NCBI GenBank assembly: GCA_965204925.1
Contig: OZ242021.1
Coordinates: 930,001-994,000 of the forward strand
Source of the DNA: G963663315 sp965204925
GTDB lineage: Bacteria; Pseudomonadota; Gammaproteobacteria; Arenicellales; Poriferihabitantaceae
DNA: 64,000 nt
Direction: 5' to 3'
Position numbers and translations under genes: made by a program. Shown here one piece after another: positions 34,230-44,291 of the stretch. Numbering within the stretch: position 1 is the first letter of the stretch; each line of letters starts with the position of its first letter. The notes beneath the pieces were generated by a model. The model did no database searches and was not told where the DNA came from. It worked only from the letters and a program-made list of their open reading frames with translations.

Positions 34230-37200
34230 ATGAAGCCGACCGGCGAAAAGACCTTCGAGACGGTCATCGAAACCCATCTTCTGGACAACGGCTATGTGTC
34301 GATTCCCGGTGAGGGGTTCGACCGCGACCGCGCGGTCTTCCCGGAGACGACGCTGGCTTTCATTCGGGAGACGCAGCCCCGCGAATGGGCGAAGCTCGAA
34401 GCGCTCCTCGGCGACAAGACCGGCGAACAGGTCCTGGCCGATCTTTGCAAGTGGATGGACGCCAACGGCTCACTCGCCACGCTGCGCCACGGCTTCAAGT
34501 GTTACGGACGCACGCTGCGCCCGGCGTTCTTCAAGGCGGCGCACAGCCTGAACCCGGAGTTGGAGACCGCATACGAGGCCAACAGGGTCGGGATCACACG
34601 CCAGCTCCACTATTCGCCGCGATCAGAGAAATCGCTCGATATCACGTTGAGCCTCAACGGAATCCCCGTTGTCACGTTGGAACTGAAGAACCCACTCACC
34701 GGGCAGACCATTGAGGACGCCCGGCAGCAGTACAGAGGCGATCGAGATCCGAACGAGCCGATCTTCACGTTCAAGCAGCGTACGCTGGTTCATTTCGGTG
34801 TCGATACCGACTCGGTGCTGATGACCACAAGGCTGGCTGGCGCCGCGACCCATTTCCTGCCATTCGACAAGGGAAACGACGGCGGCGCCGGCAACCCGCC
34901 GGATAGTGCCGGCCGGACCTGCCGCACGGCGTATCTCTGGGAAGAGGCGCTCCGGCGGGACAGCCTGCTCGACCTGCTGGCGCGGTTCGTTCATCTCCAG
35001 ATCGAGGAGAAGCGCGACGACCGCGGCCGTAAGGCGAGGGTCGAGACGATGATCTTCCCGCGCTATCATCAGCTGGATGCGGTACGCACACTGGTGGATT
35101 TGGCGCGGCGCGACGGTACAGGGCAGAACTATCTGATCGAGCATTCCGCCGGCAGCGGCAAGAGCAACACCATCGGCTGGCTTGCTCACCGGCTCGCATC
35201 GCTGCACGACGATGCCGACGAACGGATATTCGACAGCGTGATCGTGATTACCGACCGTATCGTGCTTGACCAGCAGCTTCAGGACACGATCTACCAGTTT
35301 GAGCACAAGCGCGGCGTCGTGCAGAAGATCGACGAGAGTTCGCGCCAGTTGGCCGAAGCGCTCGAAAGCGGCGTGCCGGTGATTATCACCACGTTGCAGA
35401 AATTTCCGTTCGTTTCCCGACAACTGCTCAGGATGGCGGAAGAGCGCGGGGAACGGGCGACCGGAGCGCTGCCGACGCGGCGCTGCGCGGTGATCGTCGA
35501 CGAAGCGCACAGCTCCCAAGGGGGCGAGACAGCGGCCGATCTCAAGGAAGTCCTCGGCGGGGAGGGCCTACGGGAACAGGCGGTGGCATATGCCGCCGAA
35601 GAGGGTCTGGAGGATATGGGAGAGTTGTTCCGCAGTATGGCCAAGCGCGGCCGGCAGGCGAATCTCAGCTTCTTCGCCTTCACCGCCACGCCAAAACACA
35701 AAACATTGGCGGTTTTCGGCCGCGGAGGGCTACCCGCTCACCGCTACACCATGCGCCAGGCGATCGAAGAAGGCTTCATCCTTGATGTGCTCCGGTATTA
35801 CACGACATATGCGACCTATTTCAGGCTGCTGAAGGAGTGTCCGGACGACCCCAACGTGAAGCGCAAGAAGGCCGCACAGGCGCTCGCGCGTTTCCTGCGC
35901 TTGCACCCGCATAATATCGCCCAGAAGACTCAGGTCATGGTGGAGCATTTCCAGACGGTCACACGCCACAGGATCGGGGGCAGGGCGAAGGCAATGGTAC
36001 TCACCGGCTCGCGCCTGGAGGCCGTGCGCTACAAGCAGAACTTCGACCGCCATATCCGGGAGAAGAGTTATCCGATCAGAACCCTGGTCGCTTTTTCCGG
36101 CACGGTACAGGATGACGAGACCGCAGGCGTGGCCTATACCGAGGAGCAGATGAATAACGGTATCCGCGAGAAAGAGCTGCCGGAACGGTTCGGGACGCCG
36201 GATTATCAGGTGCTGCTGGTCGCGGAAAAATACCAGACCGGCTTCGATCAGCCGCTTCTGCACACGATGTATGTCGACAAGCGCCTCGCCGGCATTCAGG
36301 CGGTGCAGGCGCTCTCGCGGCTGAACCGGGTTCATCCCCTCAAGGAAGATACGTTTGTTCTCGATTTTGCGAACGACCGGGAGGAGATTCTCAAGGCGTT
36401 CAAGGCCTACTACGAGGGCGCGGAAATGGGCGAGGAAGTCGACCCCGCCCACATGTATGCGATCAAGGGGGAACTTGACGCGGCGGGGATCTATCTCGCC
36501 GAGGAGGTCGAGCGGTTCTGCGCCGTGTATTTCAAGCCGAAGCAGCGCCAGAGCGCGGCCGACCACAAGGCGATGAACGCGGCGCTGGATCCGGCGGTGT
36601 CGCGGTTCTCCGTCCTTCAGCGGGACAAGGAGGAAGATGCGGAACTCTTGCGGGGCAAGGCGCAGGCGTTCCGCAATCTTTACGGTTTCCTGAGCCAGAT
36701 CATTCCTTATCGGGACCCCGACCTTGAACGGTTGCATGTCTTCCTGCGCCATCTCTCGGCCAAGCTGCCGCGGCGCGGACGCGGGCCGGCCTATCGTTTC
36801 GACGACGATGTGCAACTGGAGTACTATCGACTCCAGAAGATCGCCGAAGGCTCCATCGCGCTCCGAGACGGCGAAGCGCCGGCTCTTGACGGGCTTTCGG
36901 AGGTCGGCAGCGGCCTGGTCCGGGAGCAGGATGTTCCACTTTCGCAGCTCATCGACATCGTGAATGAGCGGTTCGGCACCGACTTCAACCAGGCCGACCA
37001 GCTGTTCTTCGATCAGATCGTGGAGGAGGCGGTCGAAGACGAGAGCCTTCTTTACGCCGCCAAGGTGAATCCGGAGAGCCGGTTCGCGCTGGTATTCGAA
37101 AACCTGCTCCGACGACTCTTCATCGAACGCATGGACCAGAACGAAGAAATTTTCGTCCGCTACATGAACGACGAGCGATTCCGGGAAACCTTGGGAGAAT

Positions 37201-37304
37201 GGATGGCCTCCGAGGCGTATCGACGGCTGCGGATGAAAACTACCGCTGTCGATGCTGGGCCGGACGGTCACCTGGATTCCGCACCCGGGAACAAGAACGG
37301 GTAA
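34230..37304 (+). CDS. hsdR: Type I restriction-modification system, restriction/translocase subunit
   Basis: 1024 aa. It cleaves unmodified DNA after ATP-driven translocation. Domains in order: PD-(D/E)XK nuclease (SLDITLSLNGIPVVTLELKN, ~residues 130-152), SF2 helicase with Walker A HSAGSGKSNTIGWL near 305, DEAH box VIVDEAHSSQGG near 423, FFAFTATPKHK near 485 and a later YQTGFDQPLLHTMYVDKRL (parts) motif, then a C-terminal helical domain. It appears intact, so the locus may be functional. High GC matches hsdM. Confidence 0.94.
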   Translation: MKPTGEKTFETVIETHLLDNGYVSIPGEGFDRDRAVFPETTLAFIRETQPREWAKLEALLGDKTGEQVLADLCKWMDANGSLATLRHGFKCYGRTLRPAFFKAAHSLNPELETAYEANRVGITRQLHYSPRSEKSLDITLSLNGIPVVTLELKNPLTGQTIEDARQQYRGDRDPNEPIFTFKQRTLVHFGVDTDSVLMTTRLAGAATHFLPFDKGNDGGAGNPPDSAGRTCRTAYLWEEALRRDSLLDLLARFVHLQIEEKRDDRGRKARVETMIFPRYHQLDAVRTLVDLARRDGTGQNYLIEHSAGSGKSNTIGWLAHRLASLHDDADERIFDSVIVITDRIVLDQQLQDTIYQFEHKRGVVQKIDESSRQLAEALESGVPVIITTLQKFPFVSRQLLRMAEERGERATGALPTRRCAVIVDEAHSSQGGETAADLKEVLGGEGLREQAVAYAAEEGLEDMGELFRSMAKRGRQANLSFFAFTATPKHKTLAVFGRGGLPAHRYTMRQAIEEGFILDVLRYYTTYATYFRLLKECPDDPNVKRKKAAQALARFLRLHPHNIAQKTQVMVEHFQTVTRHRIGGRAKAMVLTGSRLEAVRYKQNFDRHIREKSYPIRTLVAFSGTVQDDETAGVAYTEEQMNNGIREKELPERFGTPDYQVLLVAEKYQTGFDQPLLHTMYVDKRLAGIQAVQALSRLNRVHPLKEDTFVLDFANDREEILKAFKAYYEGAEMGEEVDPAHMYAIKGELDAAGIYLAEEVERFCAVYFKPKQRQSAADHKAMNAALDPAVSRFSVLQRDKEEDAELLRGKAQAFRNLYGFLSQIIPYRDPDLERLHVFLRHLSAKLPRRGRGPAYRFDDDVQLEYYRLQKIAEGSIALRDGEAPALDGLSEVGSGLVREQDVPLSQLIDIVNERFGTDFNQADQLFFDQIVEEAVEDESLLYAAKVNPESRFALVFENLLRRLFIERMDQNEEIFVRYMNDERFRETLGEWMASEAYRRLRMKTTAVDAGPDGHLDSAPGNKNG

Positions 37305-37350
37305 CTTCGTCGTTTCGACTGGAAAAGAGGAGTTTCTTGCGGACTTCCAT
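37305..37350 (-). pseudogene. 5' stub of the ATPase's partner gene
   Basis: Nine bp after the stop of the minus-strand ATPase (37360-38451) there is a good Shine-Dalgarno (AAGGA) and ATG 37350, reading MEVRKKLLFSSRNDEVT before running antisense into the hsdR 3' end. The sequence resembles the start of DUF3226/OLD-nuclease-like partners of such ATPases (KKLLxxGxNDE), but that similarity is weak. I read it as a gene cut off at the junction with the RM locus. Confidence 0.45.
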
Positions 37351-37359
37351 GGACAATCC

Positions 37360-38451
37360 TTATCTTATTTCCAGCCCCCGCTGTGCAGCGACGACTACCT
37401 CTTCATCGGAAAAAGTAACGGCACATTCAAGACCATGTTCAATGCGGTGAATTGCGACTCCGGTATGGAGTGAATCGGATCTCACAATCGAGGCAAGACT
37501 TTCATAACAATCTCGGCTATGCGTAGTCGCGAATACTTGTGTGCCCAAAGCCAGGGAACGTTCGCTAACCATTTCCCACATCTTCTTCATCACGGAGTAG
37601 TGTAAGCCGGTATCAATTTCATCGATCAAAACTATTCCCCCTCTTGCGCCGGCAATAGCCAGTGCGAGACCCAGCATTCTCCACATTCCGTCCCCTGCAC
37701 TTCCAATCGGTATTCGTTGGGCAGTATCTGTGCGTTTAATGAATATGCCGCTGGGGCGCTCCCGTGAAAAACTCCTGGAGCCAAAACTGAGTGCAGCGAT
37801 TCTGTCGATGGACGGCTCGATAATACGGAGCGCGTCAATGACATGTTCCTCGCTATCCGTGAGAACGATGTTTTCAAATAATCTTGTGATGTCATAACTG
37901 GACATCCCGTTAGTTTGGATAAACTGAACCGGGGCATGAGAGTCGGGTCGCGGCCGAAAGGCGGTCCTCGGACCTGACATATATCCTTCACGGCTGATAC
38001 CGAATCTAAGTGGTTTACCGACATCCGACCAACTGATCGAAACAACCAGGTCACCGTCCATATCCGGAAATTCAGTGTCTTCTTCAGGCAATATTGTCCT
38101 GGACTTGTCCTCGACGGATATTTCGACCTTATTATTACGATTTACATCGGTATCTTTTTCTTCATCAGACTCAATGGTGATGTTTACATCAAAGTTGCGA
38201 TCATAGAATAGATGTTCAAGATTGATTACCGGATATTTATTGTCCTCAACGGGAAAGTCCCACTCGCCACGCCGCCTGAGTATCGCGGAAAGCACATAAG
38301 GGTTGTTCGTCGATTGCAATAATTCCAGGCAATCGAGAATCGAAGTCTTCCCCGAGCTATTTGTTCCCACAAGCAGATTTACCCTGCCAAAATTCTCCAG
38401 CTTGAATGAAGGAAATCTGCGATAGCCCGTAATCTTCAATGATTTATACAC
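37360..38451 (-). CDS. AAA family ATPase (OLD/SMC-like)
   Basis: ~363 aa ABC-type ATPase: KSLKITGYRRFPSFKLEN at the N-terminus, Walker A VGTNSSGKTSIL near residue 30, signature-like GSAGDGMWRML, Walker B GGIVLIDEIDTGLH near 290, and an H-loop ATTHSRDCYES. These ATPases usually act with a nuclease in defence or DNA-repair-like systems. GTG 38451 is preferred because it begins the conserved N-terminus; the frame is open to 38595. The gene is much more AT-rich than hsdR, which converges on it. Its expected partner downstream seems to have been lost. Confidence 0.75.
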   Translation of the reverse strand: MYKSLKITGYRRFPSFKLENFGRVNLLVGTNSSGKTSILDCLELLQSTNNPYVLSAILRRRGEWDFPVEDNKYPVINLEHLFYDRNFDVNITIESDEEKDTDVNRNNKVEISVEDKSRTILPEEDTEFPDMDGDLVVSISWSDVGKPLRFGISREGYMSGPRTAFRPRPDSHAPVQFIQTNGMSSYDITRLFENIVLTDSEEHVIDALRIIEPSIDRIAALSFGSRSFSRERPSGIFIKRTDTAQRIPIGSAGDGMWRMLGLALAIAGARGGIVLIDEIDTGLHYSVMKKMWEMVSERSLALGTQVFATTHSRDCYESLASIVRSDSLHTGVAIHRIEHGLECAVTFSDEEVVVAAQRGLEIR

Positions 38452-38702
38452 TGGAAAATCCGCGGTTTTATATGAACTGAATATGTGAATCAGAAATATG
38501 CCAGCCGTATTGTAATGTATGAGGCCGCATGACGAAACCGATAGTATCTCCGGAAAACGGAAACCGTAGTTGAAAATCGGCTGCTCAAGCCCCATTTAAG
38601 AGTTACGAGAATATTGCCCGAACGACAAGTTGGGCGCTGCCGGGCGCATGGTTTCCCAAGGCCGTGCGAACTAAAGTCATCGGCAATAAATGAGGTGAAG
38701 CC

Positions 38703-41288
38703 ATGCGATTCGACAAGCTGACAACAAAATTCAGACTGGCTCTGGGCGAAGCCCAAAGTCTGGCGGTCGGGCGCAGCCATCAATTCATCGACCCCCTGCA
38801 TTTGATGCTGGCGTTGCTGGACCAGGATGGCGGTAATGCCAGACACCTGCTCGCCCGCAGCAATGTCAATGTCAGCCAGTTGAGATCGGCGCTCGGTAAT
38901 GCGCTGGACAAACTGGCCCGGGTCGAAGGCAATCAGGGAGAGGTTCATATATCCGGCAATCTGGCAAAATTGCTCAATGTCTGCGACGCGCTGGCGCAGA
39001 AGCGCAAGGACCAGTTCATTACCAGTGAGCTTTTCATTCTCGCGGCGGTGGATGACAAGGGTACGCTTGGAAAACTGATGCGCAATGCAGGAGCCTCGAA
39101 AACTCCCCTGGAAAAGGCGATCGATACGATGCGCGGCGGTCAGTCTGTTGACAGCGAGAGCTCGGAAGACAATCGTCAGGCGCTGGAAAAATATACAGTC
39201 GATGTGACCGAACGCGCCGAGCAGGGTAAACTGGATCCGGTGATTGGTCGTGATGACGAGATTCGCCGGGCCATTCAGGTGCTGCAGAGAAGGACCAAAA
39301 ACAACCCGGTGTTGATCGGCGAACCCGGCGTAGGCAAGACCGCCATCATCGAAGGGTTGGCACAGCGGATCGTGGATGGGGAAGTGCCGGATGGCGTCAG
39401 GAACAAAAGGGTGCTTGCTCTTGATCTCGGGGCGCTTCTCGCGGGCGCCAAATACCGGGGCGAGTTTGAAGAACGCCTGAAGGCGGTGCTGAATGACTTG
39501 TCGAAGCAGGAGGGACAGATCATCCTGTTCATTGATGAGTTGCATACCATGGCGGGCGCCGGCAAGGCGGAAGGCGCCATGGATGCGGGAAATATGTTGA
39601 AGCCTGCGCTGGCGCGCGGGGAATTGCACTGCGTCGGAGCAACCACGCTGAATGAATACCGGCAGTATATTGAGAAAGACGCGGCGCTGGAACGACGATT
39701 CCAAAAAATACTGGTAGACGAACCGGGAGTCGAAGACACGATCGCTATTCTGCGGGGGCTGAAAGAGCGCTATGAGGTGCACCACGGTGTGGATATTACG
39801 GACCCGGCTATTGTTGCAGCGGCAACACTCTCTCATCGCTATGTCACCGACCGCAATCTGCCGGACAAGGCGATTGATCTCGTCGATGAGGCGGCGAGCC
39901 GGATTCGTATGGAAATTGATTCCAAACCGGAAGCGATGGACAAACTGGAGCGCAGGCTGATTCAATTGAAAATCGAGCGCGAAGCGCTGAAGAAGGAGAG
40001 CGATGAGGCTTCTCTGAAACGACTGGATATGCTGGAGGCGGAAATCGACAAACAGAGCCGGGAATTTGCCGATCTGGAGGAAATCTGGAACGCGGAGAAA
40101 TCGGCCGTTCAGGGCAGCCAGCACGTCAAGGAGGAGCTCGACCGCGTCCGTATTGAACTGGAAGCCGCCCGCCGCGCCGGAGACCTGACTCGTATGTCCG
40201 AATTACAGTACGGACGTATCCCGGAACTGGAGAAACAGATTCAGGCCGCAGAATTGGCCAACAAGCAGGAAACGACCCTGTTGCGCAGCCATGTCAGTGA
40301 AGATGAGATTGCAGAAGTGGTAGCCAACTGGACCGGTATTCCCGTTTCCAGAATGCTGGAGGGGGAGCGTGAGAAACTGTTGCGCATGGAAAGCAAGCTG
40401 CATGAGCGTGTGGTCGGCCAGGAAGAGGCGATTACTGCGGTATCCAATACGATACGTCGTTCCAGGGCCGGGCTGTCCGACCCGGGCAGGCCTTATGGAT
40501 CATTTCTGTTCCTGGGTCCGACCGGGGTGGGAAAAACCGAACTGACCCGGGCATTGGCTGAATTCATGTTCGACAGTGAAGAGGCCATGGTGCGGATCGA
40601 CATGTCGGAGTTCATGGAAAAACACTCTGTGGCGCGACTGATCGGAGCGCCGCCCGGATACGTGGGGTATGAAGAGGGCGGCTATCTGACCGAAGCGGTG
40701 CGCCGCCGCCCTTACGCGGTTATCCTGCTTGACGAGATTGAGAAGGCGCACCGGGACGTGTTCAATGTCCTCCTTCAGGTACTGGATGACGGCCGACTGA
40801 CCGACGGACAGGGTCGCACCGTGGATTTCAAGAATACGGTCATTGTAATGACCTCAAATCTGGGATCGCAAATGATTCAGGAAATCAGCCAGGACAGCCC
40901 CGAAAAAGATCGCTATGCGCGCATGAAAGAGGCGATCATGGGCGTGATCGGAACCCATTTTCGCCCGGAATTTATCAACCGGATTGATGATATGGTGGTC
41001 TTTCATCCGTTACAACAGGATCAGCTCAGGCAAATCGCGAGAATCCAGATTCAGTATCTTGAAAATCGCCTCGCCGGGCGGGACATGACACTGGAAGTCT
41101 CCGATCGGGCTCTTGACAAACTGGTCGAAGCCGGTTTCGATCCGGTTTACGGAGCAAGACCGTTGAGGCGGGCGATACAAACCCGAATAGAAAATCAGTT
41201 GGCGCAGGAAGTATTAGCCGGCAAATTCAAGCCTGGCGATCATATCGCGGTCGATCTTGTGGATGGTGAGATCGGTTTCAAGCGTTGA
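38703..41288 (+). CDS. clpB: ATP-dependent disaggregase ClpB
   Basis: 861 aa, the full-length Hsp104-type chaperone that rescues aggregated proteins with DnaK. Domains: N-domain (~1-145), NBD1 with GEPGVGKT near residue 206, the long coiled-coil middle domain (~410-525) that defines ClpB over ClpA, and NBD2 with GPTGVGKT near 605. A strong Shine-Dalgarno (GAGGTGA) precedes ATG 38703. The ~100-bp upstream region shows no sigma32 promoter I would defend. Confidence 0.97.
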   Translation: MRFDKLTTKFRLALGEAQSLAVGRSHQFIDPLHLMLALLDQDGGNARHLLARSNVNVSQLRSALGNALDKLARVEGNQGEVHISGNLAKLLNVCDALAQKRKDQFITSELFILAAVDDKGTLGKLMRNAGASKTPLEKAIDTMRGGQSVDSESSEDNRQALEKYTVDVTERAEQGKLDPVIGRDDEIRRAIQVLQRRTKNNPVLIGEPGVGKTAIIEGLAQRIVDGEVPDGVRNKRVLALDLGALLAGAKYRGEFEERLKAVLNDLSKQEGQIILFIDELHTMAGAGKAEGAMDAGNMLKPALARGELHCVGATTLNEYRQYIEKDAALERRFQKILVDEPGVEDTIAILRGLKERYEVHHGVDITDPAIVAAATLSHRYVTDRNLPDKAIDLVDEAASRIRMEIDSKPEAMDKLERRLIQLKIEREALKKESDEASLKRLDMLEAEIDKQSREFADLEEIWNAEKSAVQGSQHVKEELDRVRIELEAARRAGDLTRMSELQYGRIPELEKQIQAAELANKQETTLLRSHVSEDEIAEVVANWTGIPVSRMLEGEREKLLRMESKLHERVVGQEEAITAVSNTIRRSRAGLSDPGRPYGSFLFLGPTGVGKTELTRALAEFMFDSEEAMVRIDMSEFMEKHSVARLIGAPPGYVGYEEGGYLTEAVRRRPYAVILLDEIEKAHRDVFNVLLQVLDDGRLTDGQGRTVDFKNTVIVMTSNLGSQMIQEISQDSPEKDRYARMKEAIMGVIGTHFRPEFINRIDDMVVFHPLQQDQLRQIARIQIQYLENRLAGRDMTLEVSDRALDKLVEAGFDPVYGARPLRRAIQTRIENQLAQEVLAGKFKPGDHIAVDLVDGEIGFKR

Positions 41289-41310
41289 TCCGGCGATACG
41301 CATGACGGTA

Positions 41311-42138
41311 TCAGGTATTCTTCCCACGGTCGGATTTGCCGAATACCTGGGCGATGACCATGGCGGCCGTTGTAACCAAGATCATGATAGTGGATATGGA
41401 GGCAATAGTCGGATCAATCTGGTCCCGTAGCGCAAGAAACATGCTGCGTGTCATTGTCGACATGTTTCCGCCAGAGATGAACAATGCCACGATGACCTCA
41501 TCGAAAGATACGATAAATGACAGTAATGCGGCGGTGACCACGGAAAACCGGATTTGCGGCAAGGTCACCAGAAGGAACGCCCTGAATCTGGATGCGCCCA
41601 GACTGCGCGCCACGCGCTCCTGGTTCATATCGTAACTTTTCAGCCCGGCGCTGACCACGATCAGCGCCATCGGCAAGGCCAGTACCGAATGGGCTAGCAC
41701 CAGGCCGAGCATCGTGTTATTGAGTTTCAGTTTGGTATAGGCGAAAAAAACGCCGATCGCAATCAGGATAACCGGCACCATCATCGGCGTGATCAGCAGT
41801 ACAAAGATGAATCTTGCGGCCTTCAGGTTGGAGACATACAGCCCGTATGCCGCCATCGTGGCAATGGGAGTGATTACGGCTACTGTCAAAAATGCCGCCT
41901 TGAACGAAACCCATGTCGCCGTCATCCAGGCGCTGGAGCCGAAATAGTTTTCGTACCACCGGACAGACCAGCTGCGCGGTGGAAATTCGAGATATTGCGA
42001 GTCGGAAAACGACATTGGAATGACGATCAGCGTGGGGATGACCAGAAAGGCCATGATTACTGCGGCAACAATATATAGCCATAGCCGCCTGCCATGCGTG
42101 ATCCAGGTATCGGAGGCCGGGCGACTTAACCAGCTCAT
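41311..42138 (-). CDS. ABC transporter permease (polyamine-type, PotC/PotI-like)
   Basis: 275 aa integral membrane permease of the spermidine/putrescine subfamily. About six hydrophobic helices are present; the cytoplasmic EAA-type loop reads MNQERVARSLGASRFRAFL near residue 175. The start overlaps the end of the other permease by 4 bp (42135-42138). It is the last gene of a four-gene operon; the actual substrate cannot be set from sequence, and polyamines are inferred from family resemblance. Confidence 0.85.
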   Translation of the reverse strand: MSWLSRPASDTWITHGRRLWLYIVAAVIMAFLVIPTLIVIPMSFSDSQYLEFPPRSWSVRWYENYFGSSAWMTATWVSFKAAFLTVAVITPIATMAAYGLYVSNLKAARFIFVLLITPMMVPVILIAIGVFFAYTKLKLNNTMLGLVLAHSVLALPMALIVVSAGLKSYDMNQERVARSLGASRFRAFLLVTLPQIRFSVVTAALLSFIVSFDEVIVALFISGGNMSTMTRSMFLALRDQIDPTIASISTIMILVTTAAMVIAQVFGKSDRGKNT

Positions 42139-43040
42139 GCGTTATGCCCTCCACCCAGCACGCGGTCCAGTTGCAGCAGCTTGTGAGCCAGAAACAGCAC
42201 GCCCAGGGTGAGTATCAGCAACACGACACCGAGCGCGCTCGCGGTGCCGAAATTGAAGAACAGGTCAATCAGTGTTTCGATCTTCATGGAAACCATGATG
42301 ACTCTGCCACCGCCGAGCACGGCCGGCGTAATGAAAAATCCCAGACACAGGACGAATACGACAATCATACCGGCGAACAGACCGGGCAGGGATAGTGGAA
42401 AGAAGACGTACCAGAATGCCTTGACCGGATTTGCGCCGAGATTGGAAGCCGCTTTCATGTAGTCCCGGTCAATCGTTTTCATTGCGCCGAACAAGGGCAA
42501 TATCAGAAATGGCAACATGATATGCGCCATGCCGATCAGCGTCCCGTTGAGATTGTGCACCAGCCTGATCGGCGTATCCCACCAACCCAGCTCCATGCCC
42601 CACTGATTGACGAGACCTCTTCGTTGCAGCACAACGAGCCATGCGTAAGTGCGTACCAGCAGAGACGTCCAGAATGGCAGCAGCACTGTTACCATGCCCA
42701 GCGCCGCCCAGCGTTTCGGCAACTGCGCCAGGAAATAAGCCAGGGGATAACCAAGCAGCACGCAGATCAAGGTGGTCAGAAAGCTGACCTCGAATGTGGT
42801 GCGAAAAATTCGGATATACGATTTGCTGTCGAGCATCCGGGTATAGTTGGCGAGAGACAGCCTCCCTTGATCATCGAACAACGAAAGCCAGAACAGCCAG
42901 CCCACCGGGACAACGATGATAACGAGCACCAGTACAAGGGCCGGAACGGACAGACCGAACAGCGTGAGCTTTTCACGAACCATGTCGCGCCGCAGTCCTT
43001 CTGCGTTAATACCCGCTGCGACCGGATTGCGACTGTTCAT
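42135..43040 (-). CDS. ABC transporter permease (polyamine-type, PotB/PotH-like)
   Basis: 301 aa, six predicted transmembrane helices, with the EAA-like loop DRDYMKAASNLGANPVKAFW (parts) near residue 190. The N-terminal ~25 residues are hydrophilic, then LFGLSVPALVLVLVIIVVP begins the first helix. It pairs with the overlapping downstream permease and the upstream ATPase, the usual potABCD-like arrangement. Confidence 0.86.
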   Translation of the reverse strand: MNSRNPVAAGINAEGLRRDMVREKLTLFGLSVPALVLVLVIIVVPVGWLFWLSLFDDQGRLSLANYTRMLDSKSYIRIFRTTFEVSFLTTLICVLLGYPLAYFLAQLPKRWAALGMVTVLLPFWTSLLVRTYAWLVVLQRRGLVNQWGMELGWWDTPIRLVHNLNGTLIGMAHIMLPFLILPLFGAMKTIDRDYMKAASNLGANPVKAFWYVFFPLSLPGLFAGMIVVFVLCLGFFITPAVLGGGRVIMVSMKIETLIDLFFNFGTASALGVVLLILTLGVLFLAHKLLQLDRVLGGGHNA

Positions 43041-43080
43041 TCGAGCGGTTGATTCCCCGTTCCTGACCTTGCCAATCCGG

Positions 43081-44196
43081 TTATGCGCTGTCCTTGTCGC
43101 TGGCGATCAATACAGTCTCGTCCGCGTGCAGCCCCAGCGTAATCTTGCAACCTCGCCTGGGCGCTGCCGCCAGGGTCTGCTGTTGGCTGATACTGCGCAC
43201 CGTTATTTTGGCGCCGTTGTTGAGCGTTACCCAAGTTATGAAACTTTCACCCTGGTAAACGGTCTCGTCAACCGTGCCGTTGAAGCAATTGTAATTCGTG
43301 TTACCGGAACGGGCTTGCGTATCCAACAGGATCAACCGTTCGGGCCTGAGCATCAGCAGGTCGCCTTTTGCCATTTCAGGATCGGTGATTTGCAGCGGCG
43401 TCCCGTTGTAACAGGCCTTTCCGTCCCGGCGTTCAACGGGAACCAGGGTTGATTCACCGATAAAATTGGCAACGAACGAATTGGCCGGCCGGTCATAGAT
43501 CGCTCGCGGTTCATCCAGTTGAACAAGCTTCCCGTTATTGATCACAGCCACCCGATCCGACATGGTCAACGCTTCACGTTGATCGTGGGTCACGTAAACA
43601 GTCGTCATACCCAGTTTTTCATGCAGATGTCTCAGCTCGATCTGCATGTGCTCACGCAGTTTTTTGTCAAGCGCGGAAAGCGGTTCGTCCATCAACAGAA
43701 TCTGCGGCTCGAACACGATCGCGCGCGCCAGCGCCACACGCTGTTTCTGGCCCCCGGACAGCTGGGTAATTTGACGGTCCTGATAACCGTCCAGTTGCAC
43801 GGTAGACAGCGCACCCGCTACCCGTTGCGCGATTTGATTGGCCGCAACGCCGCGCAGCTTTAGCGGGAATCCGATGTTGTCCGCTACGTTCATGTGCGGA
43901 AATAACGCATAGTTCTGGAAAACCATGCCCACCTCACGAACATGGGGCGGCATGCGGATGATTTCCCGACCCCCGAATTTCAGGCTGCCGTAGTCCGGCC
44001 GGGTAAAACCAGCCAGCACCATCAATAACGTCGTTTTTCCCGAACCCGAAGGGCCCAGCAATGTCAGGAATTCACCGCTGCGGACATCCAGGTCGACGTT
44101 ATCCAGAGCAAAAACACGACCGTAGGTTTTGGTTACGGAACGTATATGGATAGGCAACGCCCTGGCGGACCCGGTGTCAGTCATCAGCCTTACCAT
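43081..44196 (-). CDS. ABC transporter ATP-binding protein (PotA/PotG-like)
   Basis: 371 aa. Walker A GPSGSGKTTLL near residue 50, Q-loop FQNYALFPHM, signature LSGGQKQRVALARAI near 145, Walker B LLMDEPLSALDKKL, H-loop THDQREAL, and a C-terminal TOBE domain (LRPERLILLD onward). ATG 44196 is used; ATG 44184 is an alternative. It energises the two permeases encoded just downstream. Confidence 0.9.
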   Translation of the reverse strand: MVRLMTDTGSARALPIHIRSVTKTYGRVFALDNVDLDVRSGEFLTLLGPSGSGKTTLLMVLAGFTRPDYGSLKFGGREIIRMPPHVREVGMVFQNYALFPHMNVADNIGFPLKLRGVAANQIAQRVAGALSTVQLDGYQDRQITQLSGGQKQRVALARAIVFEPQILLMDEPLSALDKKLREHMQIELRHLHEKLGMTTVYVTHDQREALTMSDRVAVINNGKLVQLDEPRAIYDRPANSFVANFIGESTLVPVERRDGKACYNGTPLQITDPEMAKGDLLMLRPERLILLDTQARSGNTNYNCFNGTVDETVYQGESFITWVTLNNGAKITVRSISQQQTLAAAPRRGCKITLGLHADETVLIASDKDSA

Positions 44197-44291
44197 TTAT
44201 CCGGGTGGAAACCGCCGCAGACAAGAGGCAGCGCCTTGCAATACTGCCTGCACCCCTGCCTGCGGGTTCTTCAGATTCCTGGCGGCCTTCC

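Noticed and set aside
35730..37271. Long open frame (513 codons) antisense to hsdR
   Set aside because: Shadow of hsdR's biased codon use; hsdR's motifs are unambiguous in the sense frame.
38490..40124. Long open frame (544 codons) antisense to clpB
   Set aside because: It lies entirely opposite a highly conserved coding region and has a low-complexity composition typical of the reverse complement of GC-rich coding DNA. No family motif.
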